Below are positions 25,823-36,801 of a DNA stretch of 64,000 bases, piece after piece. Below the pieces are notes generated by a model. The model worked only from the letters and a program-made list of their open reading frames with translations, was not told where the DNA came from and did no database searches. The stretch comes from DASYCK01 sp036500205 (GTDB lineage: Bacteria > Myxococcota_A > Polyangia > Fen-1088): the NCBI GenBank assembly GCA_036500205.1, contig DASYCK010000041.1:62001-126000 (forward strand), read 5' to 3'. The translations under genes were made by a program, and so were the position numbers. How positions within the stretch are numbered: position 1 is the stretch's first letter; each line of letters starts with the position of its first letter.

Positions 25823-28684
25823 TCAATTGGGCGATGAACCGTCTTCTTGGTTGGCGCCGGTCGTCAGGATGGCGCCGCTGCGCGCTTCGCGCAGCCGCTC
25901 GGAGACCAGGCGGAGCATCCCCGTGGCGGCGTGCGCGTCGCCGGCCAGCAGCTCACGGAACCGCTCCGCCGGGATGCACAGCACCGAGGTCCCCACGCGG
26001 GTCGCCACGGCCATGTCGTTCCACGTGGCCCCGGTCATCGCCCCCAGCTCTCCGATCGTCTGGCCCACCTCGACGAGCCCCTTGGTGGTCCCCACCTCCG
26101 TCTTGATCAGGATGTGCGCCGACCCCGCCACCACCAGCAGCACGCCGTCGCTCGGCGTGCCGCGCGTGCAGATCAGCTCACCCGGCGCGTAGTCGCGCGC
26201 CTTCGAGACGGTGGCGATGTCGGCCAGCGATTCGAGCGAGAGATGCTCGAACAGCGGCGAGGCGCCCAGCTGGCTCATTCGCCCCAGCAGGGCCCGATCG
26301 TCCTTCTCGGTCGTCGGCGGCTCGACGTCGGGGGTCAGCACCAGCGCGATGTGGCGCGCCAGCGGCTCCCAGGACGACGCGATCTCGGTCAGCGCGAGCG
26401 CGAGGGGCAGGCCTTCGTCGATGGGGCCGGAGCCGTCGCTGGCCGGCGCGGGCGTCTTCAGCGCCGTGACGAGCGCCGGCTCGAGATGGCTGGCCACCTT
26501 GAGGACGGCGCTGGCGGCGCTCCGCGACTGGGCCACCCTTCGTCCGATCGACAGCGACTCCTCGGAGTCGCCGAGCGCCGACAGGTGCGCCGCGACCCGG
26601 CCGGCGAGCTGCTCTTGTCGCCGCGTCAGGCTCAGCACCAGCAGCCGGGCCAACGGTTGAGACTCGCCTCCCACGCGCAGCAGGGTGGCGCGGATGCGAT
26701 CGAGTCGCAGCAGGTGGCGCGTGACGTCGCGCGCCCGCCGGATCAGCGCCCCCTCGCTCCCCAGCAGCGACTGGCACACCTCCTCGTGCTCGAGCTGATC
26801 GATGGAATACGTGGCCTGATGGGTGGCCACGCGCGCCTGCACCTTCGGCTCGCGCAGCGCCTCGGCCAGGTTCGTGCCCGACTCGAGAAACGGCGAGAGG
26901 ATGGCCTCGATCTCGGCCCGGTAGGCGTCGACCCGCAGCCGGCGCTCTTGCACGCTGGCGCCTTCCGGATCGAGCGTCCCCTGATCGTCCAGCCCCAGCT
27001 CCGTGATCGCGGCGATGTGATCCTCGGCGCTGACCTTCAGCTGCTGGCGCACCGACTTCAGCACGTCGCGGGCGGCGGCGCTGCGGGTGTGGCCCGCCGT
27101 CAGCGCATCGCGCAAGGTCTCGCGGTAGGCGGTCCGCCCCTGGCTGGCGGTCAGCTCGGGCAGCACCCGCCCCAGCGCGTACACCTCGTCGGTGCGCAGG
27201 TGGTTGATCGAGCGGCCGTGGAACAGCCGGGGCGCGTCGAGCCGCAGCTGCACCAGCTGACGGCGCAGGCTCCCCTCGATGCTCTCGCGCTCGTATTCGT
27301 CGAGGGTGCGGGCGAACCGGGTCACCAGCCAGGTGGTCGACACCACCACCAGCAGCGCGTCGATGGCGGTCCGCAGGACGGGGGGAAGCAGCGCGATGTT
27401 CGGGCGTCCGGCGAATCCGTAGAACACGTTGAACGTCGCGAACGTGAACAGCGCGAACACCCGATGGCGCAGATCGGTCAGCGCCAGCGGCCGCCCCCGG
27501 CTCTCAGTCCAGACATGGTAGACGCGCTCGATCAACCGCCCCAGGGTGTAGGCGGCCAGGATGAACAGCGCCAGCGTCAACGGTGCCGCGATTGCCTTCG
27601 GTATCGCGATGGCCCGACCGAACAGGAACCAGCCGGGCGACAGCAAGCTGCCCAGCTGGCTGTCGTCGTGGGTCCAGGCGCCGGTGAAATAGTATTCCCA
27701 GTTCCCCGCGTACAGGCGGTAGTAACAGTAGAAGCCGAGCGCCAGCCCCAGGTAGCCGTAGTAGAAGAACCGGCGCCCCGCGGTCTGGAAATCTCGCCAG
27801 TACTGCCGTTCCAGATCGACGTCAGGGCATGGGGCGCGGCAGGCGATGCAGGTCGACTGATCCTTGCCGTGCGCGTCGACCCGACGGCAGGTCGACTGCG
27901 TCACCGTCGGGCCGCCGGCGACCGCGCCCAGGTGCCCCTTGCTCTCGAACAGCCCACGCGGCTCGGTGTAGAACTTCTGCACGGGCGAGATCGGGCACAG
28001 GTAGTGACACCAGGTCTTGCCGCCGAACAGATACCCCACCACGATCGCCGCGACGATGATGGCCAGGAAGAAGATGGCCAGCGACAGGCGATCGGAGTTG
28101 ATGAACAGCAGGCGGCACGACAGGCCGAACCACAAGAACCCGAACTGGATGAACCAGAAGTACTTGGCGAGGAAGCTGCCCGCCTTCACCAGGCGGACCC
28201 GCGTCTCGGTCTTGCCCGAGCGTGGATCGACGAACGTCTCGCGCCGCCCCAGGCCCAGCAGCCGCGGAATCTGCATGAGCGCCGACAGCGGGCAGATGCG
28301 CCGCCAGGCCTCGTGACCGAACACCATCAAGAAGAGCGGCACCAGCGGAAGGATCATCGTCCAGAACAGGCGCGCGCCGAGCGCGTACGGGCGCTGCACC
28401 AGACAGCGCCCGCGCACCTTCGCACAGCGCGGATCGCAGGTCCCCTCCGGCAGGCCGGCCCAGTCGATCGGGCCGGTGCCGCCGGTCGACGGACAGCGGT
28501 AACGATCACTGGCGAGCGCCGCCGACCCCGAGCGGTTGAGGCGAAATGGGCTGAACGTCGCGCCAGGCTGGGTCAGGTGCCCCGACGCCGGATCGAACAT
28601 CAGCGACGCGATGATGAGCAGCCAGCCGCCCACCAACGCCCAGCGGACGATCCGGATGATGCGCTCAGGGATGCGACCGAACAT
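25823..28684 (-). CDS. Membrane 4Fe-4S (NapH/NosR-like) protein fused to a cyclic-nucleotide-binding domain
   Basis: This is a 953-residue protein. The N-terminal half is polytopic and carries NapH/NosR/RdxA-type Cys-Pro motifs (RRICPLSALMQIP and KTWCHYLCPISPVQKF) and a ferredoxin-like cluster STCIACRAPCPDVD, indicating transmembrane electron transfer. A roughly 350-residue helical region follows (about 460-810). The C-terminal 130 residues form a cNMP-binding fold (LFEHLSLESLADIA, YAPGELICTRG, IGELGAMTG). The gene begins 21 bases after the upstream reductase stop, so the two are probably cotranscribed, with the reductase feeding electrons. The fusion is unusual: in known systems NapH-like proteins lack a cNMP domain. 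Domain calls confident, role inferred. Confidence 0.82.
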   Translation of the reverse strand: MFGRIPERIIRIVRWALVGGWLLIIASLMFDPASGHLTQPGATFSPFRLNRSGSAALASDRYRCPSTGGTGPIDWAGLPEGTCDPRCAKVRGRCLVQRPYALGARLFWTMILPLVPLFLMVFGHEAWRRICPLSALMQIPRLLGLGRRETFVDPRSGKTETRVRLVKAGSFLAKYFWFIQFGFLWFGLSCRLLFINSDRLSLAIFFLAIIVAAIVVGYLFGGKTWCHYLCPISPVQKFYTEPRGLFESKGHLGAVAGGPTVTQSTCRRVDAHGKDQSTCIACRAPCPDVDLERQYWRDFQTAGRRFFYYGYLGLALGFYCYYRLYAGNWEYYFTGAWTHDDSQLGSLLSPGWFLFGRAIAIPKAIAAPLTLALFILAAYTLGRLIERVYHVWTESRGRPLALTDLRHRVFALFTFATFNVFYGFAGRPNIALLPPVLRTAIDALLVVVSTTWLVTRFARTLDEYERESIEGSLRRQLVQLRLDAPRLFHGRSINHLRTDEVYALGRVLPELTASQGRTAYRETLRDALTAGHTRSAAARDVLKSVRQQLKVSAEDHIAAITELGLDDQGTLDPEGASVQERRLRVDAYRAEIEAILSPFLESGTNLAEALREPKVQARVATHQATYSIDQLEHEEVCQSLLGSEGALIRRARDVTRHLLRLDRIRATLLRVGGESQPLARLLVLSLTRRQEQLAGRVAAHLSALGDSEESLSIGRRVAQSRSAASAVLKVASHLEPALVTALKTPAPASDGSGPIDEGLPLALALTEIASSWEPLARHIALVLTPDVEPPTTEKDDRALLGRMSQLGASPLFEHLSLESLADIATVSKARDYAPGELICTRGTPSDGVLLVVAGSAHILIKTEVGTTKGLVEVGQTIGELGAMTGATWNDMAVATRVGTSVLCIPAERFRELLAGDAHAATGMLRLVSERLREARSGAILTTGANQEDGSSPN

Positions 28685-28705
28685 CTTCAGGTCCTACGGC
28701 GGGCG

Positions 28706-30469
28706 CTACGCTTCCACGGTGACCCGATCCAGGGGGCGCGCCGTGCAGGCAAGGATGAATCCGTCGGAACGATCGCTCGCATCCAGGCCGTCCTCGCAGT
28801 CCATGCTGACGTTGCCGGACAGCTTGCGCGTCTTGCACGTCCCGCATACGCCGACCCGGCAGGCGCTGGGGATGGGCAGCCCGAGCCCTTCGGCCGCCTC
28901 CAGGATCGTCTCGGTCGTGCAACCGCTCGCTTCGCGCCCGGAGGTGCTGAACACCACCGCGGCGGTCGCTTGATGATCGGCCGTCGCGTGATCGGCCGCC
29001 GCGCCCGCGTCGACCGGTAGCTCCGCCCCCCTGTCGGATCGCTGCGCCGGCGCCACCAGCACCAGGCGTGGCCGGGGCAGGATCCCGAGCAGCCGCGAGG
29101 TCCGCATCTTTCGTTCGGACGGGGGCTCCGGCGCCGCCGCGACGTCGTTCGACGGCGCCACGACCGGGGCCTCCGCCTTGGGCGCGGCGGGGACGCGCGC
29201 TCCCCCGAAGCTCTCGGCGTGGAAGTTCGCCATGGGGAACTCGGCCGCGATGAGCGCCAGCCGCACCGCCTCCATGAAGGGCGTGGGACCGCACAGGAAC
29301 ACGGTGCGGTCCCGGAAGTCCGGCACGGCATCGTCGATCAGCATCTCTGAGATGCGGCCGGTCAATCCCTTCCAGGCCGGCGAGCCGGCGTGGGTCAACG
29401 TGATGACCGGACGGAAGCGGGGGTGGCGGGCCGCGATCAGCTCGAGCTCGCCGCGGAAGATGAGGTCGCGTTCGGTGCGCGCGCTGTGGAGAAACACGAT
29501 GTCGCGTGGATCGGCGACGTCGTACAGGTAGCGCGACATCGACATGACCGGCGTGATGCCGCTGCCGCCCGAGATGAACAGCAGCTTGTCGCTGGTGGGG
29601 ACCGATTCGCAGCCGAACGCTCCGTGGGGGCCCGAGATCGTCAGCTCGTCGCCAATCTTCAAATTGTCGTGCAACCAATTCGAGACGCGCCCGTCCGGAA
29701 CCCGTTTGACGGTTATTTCAATTACGTTGTGCCGTGTTGGCGACGACGCAATCGTATATGACCGCTTCATTGTCTCGTTGCCGTTAACGATTTCGATGGT
29801 GACGAATTGCCCCGGCAGGTGCGCAAGACGCGCGCTCGACAGCGGCGCGAAGCGGAACGTCTTGACGTCGACCGTCTCGTCGATGACCTGCACGCAGCGA
29901 ACGGGAAGCCGCCCCTTGGTGTGCAACGGGATCGACTGGAGATGTGGTCCGCTCCCTTCGCGTCGCATCGGGGCCGCGGGGACGGCCGCCAGCTGTGACG
30001 ACTGCGCGCGCACCCGATCGTCGGCGGCCAGCAAGAACGCCTCGGTCAGCGCCGTGAACACCAGCAGGGCATCCCGCTGTTCGCGCCGCAGCGCCGCGTG
30101 TCCCAGCAGGCCCGCCGACGCGCGCGCCGTTGCCTCGGCGAGCCGCACGAGATCGACGCGGATCAACGCCGCCTCGGCGAGCGGCACGATCTCGCGCAGG
30201 CAACGCAGGCCGATCTGCAGCGCCTCCAGATCGCGCGACATGCGCGACAGGGCCTCGACGTTCCAGCTGGCGGCGTAGCGCTCGTGCGTGCGGTAGAGGT
30301 TCTCGCGCGCCCACTTGCTCTGACACCAGCCGCTGTGATCGAGCATGCGCAGGAAGACGGAGACTTCACGGGGCGAGATCGCGCCGGCGCGACCCGCGAT
30401 CCACAAGAAAATGTGGAGCGGCAGGCCGTCCAGTCCGTCGTTCCCGGCGATCTCGCCCGTAAAGCTCAT
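28706..30469 (-). CDS. Flavin/2Fe-2S NAD(P)H oxidoreductase with extra N-terminal helical domain
   Basis: This encodes 587 residues from the ATG at 30469, chosen because GGAGG lies seven bases upstream; the frame stays open for about 1.4 kb further but that part is non-coding. Residues 1-160 are an unassigned helical domain (LHIFLWIAGRAGAISPREV), faintly TerB-like. An FAD-binding barrel (RSYTIASSP) and NAD-binding domain (SGGSGITPVMSM, CGPTPFM) follow, then an Ala/Pro linker and a plant-type ferredoxin with C-x4-C-x2-C (CRVGVCGTC) and a final Cys in ILAC. The order FAD-NAD-2Fe-2S is that of Hcr-type reductases. It likely passes NAD(P)H electrons to the membrane 4Fe-4S protein encoded next. 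Confidence 0.87.
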   Translation of the reverse strand: MSFTGEIAGNDGLDGLPLHIFLWIAGRAGAISPREVSVFLRMLDHSGWCQSKWARENLYRTHERYAASWNVEALSRMSRDLEALQIGLRCLREIVPLAEAALIRVDLVRLAEATARASAGLLGHAALRREQRDALLVFTALTEAFLLAADDRVRAQSSQLAAVPAAPMRREGSGPHLQSIPLHTKGRLPVRCVQVIDETVDVKTFRFAPLSSARLAHLPGQFVTIEIVNGNETMKRSYTIASSPTRHNVIEITVKRVPDGRVSNWLHDNLKIGDELTISGPHGAFGCESVPTSDKLLFISGGSGITPVMSMSRYLYDVADPRDIVFLHSARTERDLIFRGELELIAARHPRFRPVITLTHAGSPAWKGLTGRISEMLIDDAVPDFRDRTVFLCGPTPFMEAVRLALIAAEFPMANFHAESFGGARVPAAPKAEAPVVAPSNDVAAAPEPPSERKMRTSRLLGILPRPRLVLVAPAQRSDRGAELPVDAGAAADHATADHQATAAVVFSTSGREASGCTTETILEAAEGLGLPIPSACRVGVCGTCKTRKLSGNVSMDCEDGLDASDRSDGFILACTARPLDRVTVEA

Positions 30470-30573
30470 CAAGTACCTCCGCACGGAGTTGTTGCGCATG
30501 GGCAGTCTTTCACTTTCTGAATAACCTGGCAATGCCTTGCATGAACTCGGACACAACAAAATCGTCACTGCAA

Positions 30574-30718
30574 AGTCGCGATCGGATGTCGGGCCGGTTT
30601 CGGCCTTGTTACTGGTCGGAAAAGACCGTTTCTCGTCGAGGAGGGGCTTGATCGGACGTCGTGATTTGTCGCAGACTTTGGTGAAAGGTGCGTCTTTGAC
30701 CGAGATCCGATCGTGACT
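30574..30718. repeat. Long inverted repeat in the divergent control region, with a middle half-copy
   Basis: 30574-30592 and the reverse complement of 30700-30718 match at 17 of 19 positions (core CCGANATCCGATCG). A related direct copy, GATCGGACGTCG, lies at 30650-30661 and matches 30580-30591 at 11 of 12. All fall between the divergent reductase and peroxidase genes, so they are operator candidates. The 30470-30760 spacer shows no gene. Confidence 0.5.
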
Positions 30719-30760
30719 GGTGTTCAGAAAAAGGTTGTCGGGGAGCCGTTCGATTTTTCC

Positions 30761-32377
30761 ATGCGCCATCGGCTGGTCAGACGCGCGATGTCCGACCAGC
30801 GCTTCGCGCTCGCCGCCGCGTCGGCGGTGACGTTGCTGGCCGGCTGCGGCGCGACGCTCGACCGGGCGTTCTGCGACGAGTCGAACTGCGTGTTCTCCGA
30901 CGACGAGTGGGGGCGGCTGCAGGCGCTGTCGCCGATTCCGTCCATTCCGGATGACCCGTCGAACCAGTTTCGCGGCGATCCGCAGGCGCAGTCGCTGGGC
31001 AATGCGTTTTTCCTGGACGCCAGCTTCTCGGGACCGGCGACCGACGTGGACGCTCTCGGCCGGCCGTCGGTCGAGGCGCGCGCGGAACGCGCGCAACCGA
31101 CAGGGGTTCGCTGCGCCACCTGTCACGATCTGTCGCGGGCTGGCAGCGACGTGTCGTCCCTGCCGAACAACGTGTCGGCCGGGGCGGGGTGGACCGACGT
31201 GAACGCGCCCGCCATCGTGGGCAGCGCGTTTCAGCATCTGCTGTTCCTGAACGGGCGCGCCGACTCGGCCTGGGCGCTCGCCGTCGCGGTCGCGGAGAGC
31301 GGAACGACGATGAACGGCAACCGGTTGAAGACGGCGTGGGCGATCGCCGACGGCTACCGCGCTTCCTATGATGTCGTGTTCGCGCCGGCCGGGTTCCCCT
31401 TGCCGCTGTCGGGCACGTCGGTCGATCTGTCCGCCATCCTGGATCCCGCCACCGGGCAGTGTCTGATGACGAACGGCGCCTGCCCCTCCGGCTGCCGGAT
31501 GGTGACGTCCACCTGTGGCGCCTCGGTCTGCTCGCCGCGCTTCCCGTTGCAGGGAAAGCCCGGGGCCCAGGCTGGATGTCAGGCGGCCTGCAACGCGGGC
31601 GAGCCGTTCGATGACGCCTTCGATTGCATGGACGGCGACGATCAGACGGCCGTCACCCGCGTGCTCGTGAACTGGGCCAAGGCGCTCGACGCATATCAGG
31701 CTTTGCTCGTCCCCGGGCCGGCGCCGTTCGATCGCTTCGTGGCGGAGGGGGCGGCGTCCGACGCGCTCTCCCCGGCCGCCAAGCGGGGCGCGCGGCTCTT
31801 CGTGGGGAAGGGCGCCTGCGTCGACTGCCACTCCGGGCCGCTGTTCTCCGACGGCGACTTTCACGACATCGGCGTTCCCCAGGATGGGCCGCTCGTGCCG
31901 ACGATGGCCGACTGCCCGGCGGGCAACGCCGCCTGCGACTGCGTGAACGGCGTGAAGTGTCTCCCCTGGGGCGCCTGGGACGGCCTGGGAAAGCTCGCCG
32001 CCAACAAGTTCCTGCGCAGCTCGGCCTGGAGCGACAGCGCCGACGACGCCGATCCGATCCGCGCGGCGGCGCTCTCTCGCGTCCGCACCACTTCACCCAA
32101 CGATCCGCTGAAGGGGGCCTGGCGGACGCCCAGCCTTCGCAACGCCACGTTGACGGCGCCGTACATGCACGACGGCTACTACGGAACGCTGGCCGAGGTG
32201 GTTCAGCACTACAGCGACGGCGGGACGACCGGGGGCGTGGGGATCCCCGCGGTTCAATTCAAGGCGCTGCTGCTGTCGCCAGACGAGCAATCCGATCTGG
32301 TGGCTTTTCTCGAGTCCCTCACCTCCGCTGATTCGACATCGTCGGCGCTCACCGCCAACACGACGAAAGGTCCCTGA
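30761..32377 (+). CDS. Di-heme cytochrome c peroxidase/MauG-family lipoprotein
   Basis: This encodes 538 residues from the ATG at 30761, preferred because it gives a normal lipoprotein signal (basic MRHRLVRR, then ASAVTLLAGC); 30713 and 30788 are alternatives. Two heme c sites, CATCH at 118-122 and CVDCH at 353-357, and the C-terminal LRNATLTAPYMHDGYYGT match the di-heme peroxidase/MauG family. These reduce hydrogen peroxide in the periplasm or oxidise protein substrates. Cys-rich insertions between the hemes (GACPSGCRM, CDCVNGVKC) are unusual and may form disulfides. The next gene starts one base after the stop. A single-heme-pair oxidase role is possible. Confidence 0.87.
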   Translation: MRHRLVRRAMSDQRFALAAASAVTLLAGCGATLDRAFCDESNCVFSDDEWGRLQALSPIPSIPDDPSNQFRGDPQAQSLGNAFFLDASFSGPATDVDALGRPSVEARAERAQPTGVRCATCHDLSRAGSDVSSLPNNVSAGAGWTDVNAPAIVGSAFQHLLFLNGRADSAWALAVAVAESGTTMNGNRLKTAWAIADGYRASYDVVFAPAGFPLPLSGTSVDLSAILDPATGQCLMTNGACPSGCRMVTSTCGASVCSPRFPLQGKPGAQAGCQAACNAGEPFDDAFDCMDGDDQTAVTRVLVNWAKALDAYQALLVPGPAPFDRFVAEGAASDALSPAAKRGARLFVGKGACVDCHSGPLFSDGDFHDIGVPQDGPLVPTMADCPAGNAACDCVNGVKCLPWGAWDGLGKLAANKFLRSSAWSDSADDADPIRAAALSRVRTTSPNDPLKGAWRTPSLRNATLTAPYMHDGYYGTLAEVVQHYSDGGTTGGVGIPAVQFKALLLSPDEQSDLVAFLESLTSADSTSSALTANTTKGP

Positions 32378-32378
32378 C

Positions 32379-33863
32379 ATGCGCCGCCTACCGCCGAGCG
32401 GGAGGGCGCTTCGCGCCACCGCCGCGTTCATCTTGTTGTCGTCACCCGTGGCGCTGGTGGCGCGCGGTCGCGCCGCTGAACCGCCGAGCCGTTCGGCGCC
32501 CCAGGACGAGCCCGAGTTCGACGTGCCGCCCGACGATGACGGCGCGGACCAGGACGACGCGGCCTCGGACGACGCCGAGCCGGAGCCCACCGTGCGCGAT
32601 CTGGCCGAACGAATGGCCGAGCTGGAGCGTCGCCTCGCCGAGAGTGAGATCGCGGCCCGGCGCAATCGTCCCATCGTCACGGTGAGCGGCTACATCGACT
32701 CCGGCTTCTTCGCGCCGCAAGGTAACGGCAGCGGCGTCGTCCAGGACGTTGGTCCGGCGCAAAGTCGGTACTTCCCGGAGTACGCCAATAGATTCGCCTG
32801 GGTGTTCCTGGGCGATCTGTTGTCGCCGGCGGTGAACAGCCGCGGCGAGCCCGCTGATCTGGGCAATCTTCCCGGCGTCAATCGCCAGGACACCATTCGT
32901 TCGGGCGGCGCGCCCGGGTTCATCGTCAACGAGGTGAACCTGACCATGCAAGGGGCCGTGGGCGAGCAGGCGCTGGCCACCGCCAGCGTGAACTATCTGC
33001 CGCGCTCGGGGACCGACTTCTCGCTGGGCGACACCTTCGACGTCGATCTGGCGCAACTGGAGTGGATGCCCACCGCCTCACGCCGCTGGTCTTTCTTCGT
33101 GGGAAAAATGGAGTCGGTGGTGGGGATCGAATACCGCGAGCGGAAGGCGCGCGATCGCTTCGGGATCACGCCCTCTTTGATTGCGCGCTACACCACCGGC
33201 AATCCGCTCGGTCTGAAGGTGCGCGGTAAACTGGGGACCGACGATTGGTTCATCGTTGCGCTCGCATTGACGAACGGCTCATCGACGACCGAGACGTTTC
33301 ATTTCTACGACGAGGTCGACAGCAACGCGGGGAAGACCGCCAGCGGCCGCCTGGCCGTGCGCGCGCCCAGCGGAATCATCGAGGTGGGCGCCTCGGGCGC
33401 CTACGGCCCGCAAGATCATGCGCGGGACAGCCGCGACGCCATGTGGTTCGTGGGCGCGGACCTGCAGCTTCATCATCGCGGGTTCGATCTGAAGGGGCAG
33501 TATCTCTTCGGTCGCGCCCCCGGCGAGCAGTTGAACCAGGTCTACAGCCCCGATCACCGGCCGTATGGGCTGCACCTGAATGCGGGCGCCTATCTCGAGG
33601 CGAACCTGATGGTGCTGCCGTTCCTGGGGTTCATCGCCCGCGGTGAGCTGCGGGACGCGTTGGTGTGGCTCGGCAACCCCGACGCCCCGGGCGGCGGCGA
33701 CCGCATCTACATCACCAAATCGTGGCGGGCCACCGGCGGAATCCGCATCGTGCCGAACGAGCACATCGCCTTGAAGGCCGAATATCTTCGCAATGGAGAA
33801 TACGGTCGTATACCGAGTATTCGAAACGACGTGTTTGTGACGTCGCTGGTGTTGTCATATTGA
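32379..33863 (+). CDS. Porin-like outer-membrane beta-barrel protein
   Basis: This 494-residue protein has a signal peptide, an acidic linker (about 45-70) and a short coiled coil (VRDLAERMAELERRLAES). The rest has alternating strand pattern and ends FVTSLVLSY with a terminal aromatic residue, as recognised by the BAM complex. The coiled-coil-then-barrel plan resembles phosphate-selective porin O/P proteins. It starts one base after the peroxidase stop and 19 bases before the cupredoxin gene. It could import a substrate for the peroxidase or copper for the cupredoxin; no selectivity can be read. Confidence 0.72.
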   Translation: MRRLPPSGRALRATAAFILLSSPVALVARGRAAEPPSRSAPQDEPEFDVPPDDDGADQDDAASDDAEPEPTVRDLAERMAELERRLAESEIAARRNRPIVTVSGYIDSGFFAPQGNGSGVVQDVGPAQSRYFPEYANRFAWVFLGDLLSPAVNSRGEPADLGNLPGVNRQDTIRSGGAPGFIVNEVNLTMQGAVGEQALATASVNYLPRSGTDFSLGDTFDVDLAQLEWMPTASRRWSFFVGKMESVVGIEYRERKARDRFGITPSLIARYTTGNPLGLKVRGKLGTDDWFIVALALTNGSSTTETFHFYDEVDSNAGKTASGRLAVRAPSGIIEVGASGAYGPQDHARDSRDAMWFVGADLQLHHRGFDLKGQYLFGRAPGEQLNQVYSPDHRPYGLHLNAGAYLEANLMVLPFLGFIARGELRDALVWLGNPDAPGGGDRIYITKSWRATGGIRIVPNEHIALKAEYLRNGEYGRIPSIRNDVFVTSLVLSY

Positions 33864-33882
33864 CGGAAGGAGGGATAAAACC

Positions 33883-34815
33883 ATGCGAATGAAGATCTGG
33901 ATTGCCTCCGCGATCGTCACCCTGCCCCTGACCTTCGTCGTTCAACCAGTGGACGCCGCCCCCCACGCCGCGGCCGCCGCCGCGAAGGCGCCCCTTCCCC
34001 CCGGCGACGCCGCCCGGCTCGAGGCCGAGATCAAGGAGCAGCGGGACATCCTGCTGCAATCGATGCAGATCGAGCAGCAACACTACGATCTGTTGTTGAA
34101 GCTGATTCAGAACGTCAGCCAGGGCGGCGGCGGGATGGCCAGGGCGGGCGCCGAACCGGGCGAAGCGGGGGCGCTGCTGATCCCGCCCATGGGGGCGGCC
34201 GCGACGCCGGTCCCCGAGCCGCCGGCGCGCAAGACGCCCGAGCGGACGGCCACGGTGACCGGCAAGATCTCAGGGGCGGCGGGGGGGGACGTCTATGTCT
34301 ACGTGCAGAACGTGCACGGTCCGGCGGCGCGCGGACGCACCGTGGAGATCGCGCAGAAGGACAAGCAGTTCGTTCCCTCGGTGGCGGTGGTCCAGCGAGG
34401 CACGAAGGTGACGTTTCCGAACTTCGACGCCGTCTATCACAATGTGTTCTCGCCCGGTCCGCCGCACGCCTTCGATCTGGGCAGCTACCGGGCTGGCGAG
34501 GCGCCGCGCGCCGTCGAGATGACGTCGCCGGGCGTGGTCGAGCTGTTCTGCAACATGCACTCGAAGATGCATGCCAGCGTGCTCGTGGTGCCGAACGCGC
34601 TGTGGACGCGGGTGAGCGCCGACGGCAGCTTCCGCATCGACAACGTCCCCGTGGGCGCGCGCAAGCTGGTGGCCTGGAGCCCCAAGACGAAGCCCGCCGA
34701 GCAAACCGTCGAGGTGGGCGCTTCGGGCGCTTCCGTCAATTTCACGTTGGGGTCCGAAGCGGAACGGCCGCACAACAACAAGTACGGAATGCCGTACGGT
34801 TCCTACAAAGAGTAA
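33883..34815 (+). CDS. Periplasmic cupredoxin with carboxypeptidase-regulatory-like domain
   Basis: This 310-residue protein starts at an ATG with GGAGGG about nine bases upstream. A signal peptide and coiled coil (LEAEIKEQRDILLQS) precede a cupredoxin fold at about 130-240. Type 1 copper ligands are visible as H186 (VYHNVFS), C223, H226 and M229 (CNMHSKM). Residues 240-300 look like a carboxypeptidase-regulatory beta-sandwich. Similar proteins are often annotated as methylamine-utilisation proteins. It is a likely electron carrier for the upstream peroxidase, and the kinase gene begins seven bases later. Confidence 0.85.
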   Translation: MRMKIWIASAIVTLPLTFVVQPVDAAPHAAAAAAKAPLPPGDAARLEAEIKEQRDILLQSMQIEQQHYDLLLKLIQNVSQGGGGMARAGAEPGEAGALLIPPMGAAATPVPEPPARKTPERTATVTGKISGAAGGDVYVYVQNVHGPAARGRTVEIAQKDKQFVPSVAVVQRGTKVTFPNFDAVYHNVFSPGPPHAFDLGSYRAGEAPRAVEMTSPGVVELFCNMHSKMHASVLVVPNALWTRVSADGSFRIDNVPVGARKLVAWSPKTKPAEQTVEVGASGASVNFTLGSEAERPHNNKYGMPYGSYKE

Positions 34816-34821
34816 AGCATC

Positions 34822-36774
<1,953 letters not shown>

Positions 36775-36801
36775 GTCTTCGTCATGGTCGCGCCTGCCTC
36801 C

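Noticed and set aside
25847..29020. A 1057-codon open frame on the plus strand
   Set aside because: It is antisense to two domain-supported genes and its composition (Arg, Gln, Ala and His runs) is that of a GC-rich shadow frame.
30470..31864. Frame open for about 1.4 kb upstream of the reductase start
   Set aside because: A strong GGAGG site precedes the ATG at 30469, the extension has no recognisable domain, and it lies antisense to the clear di-heme peroxidase gene.
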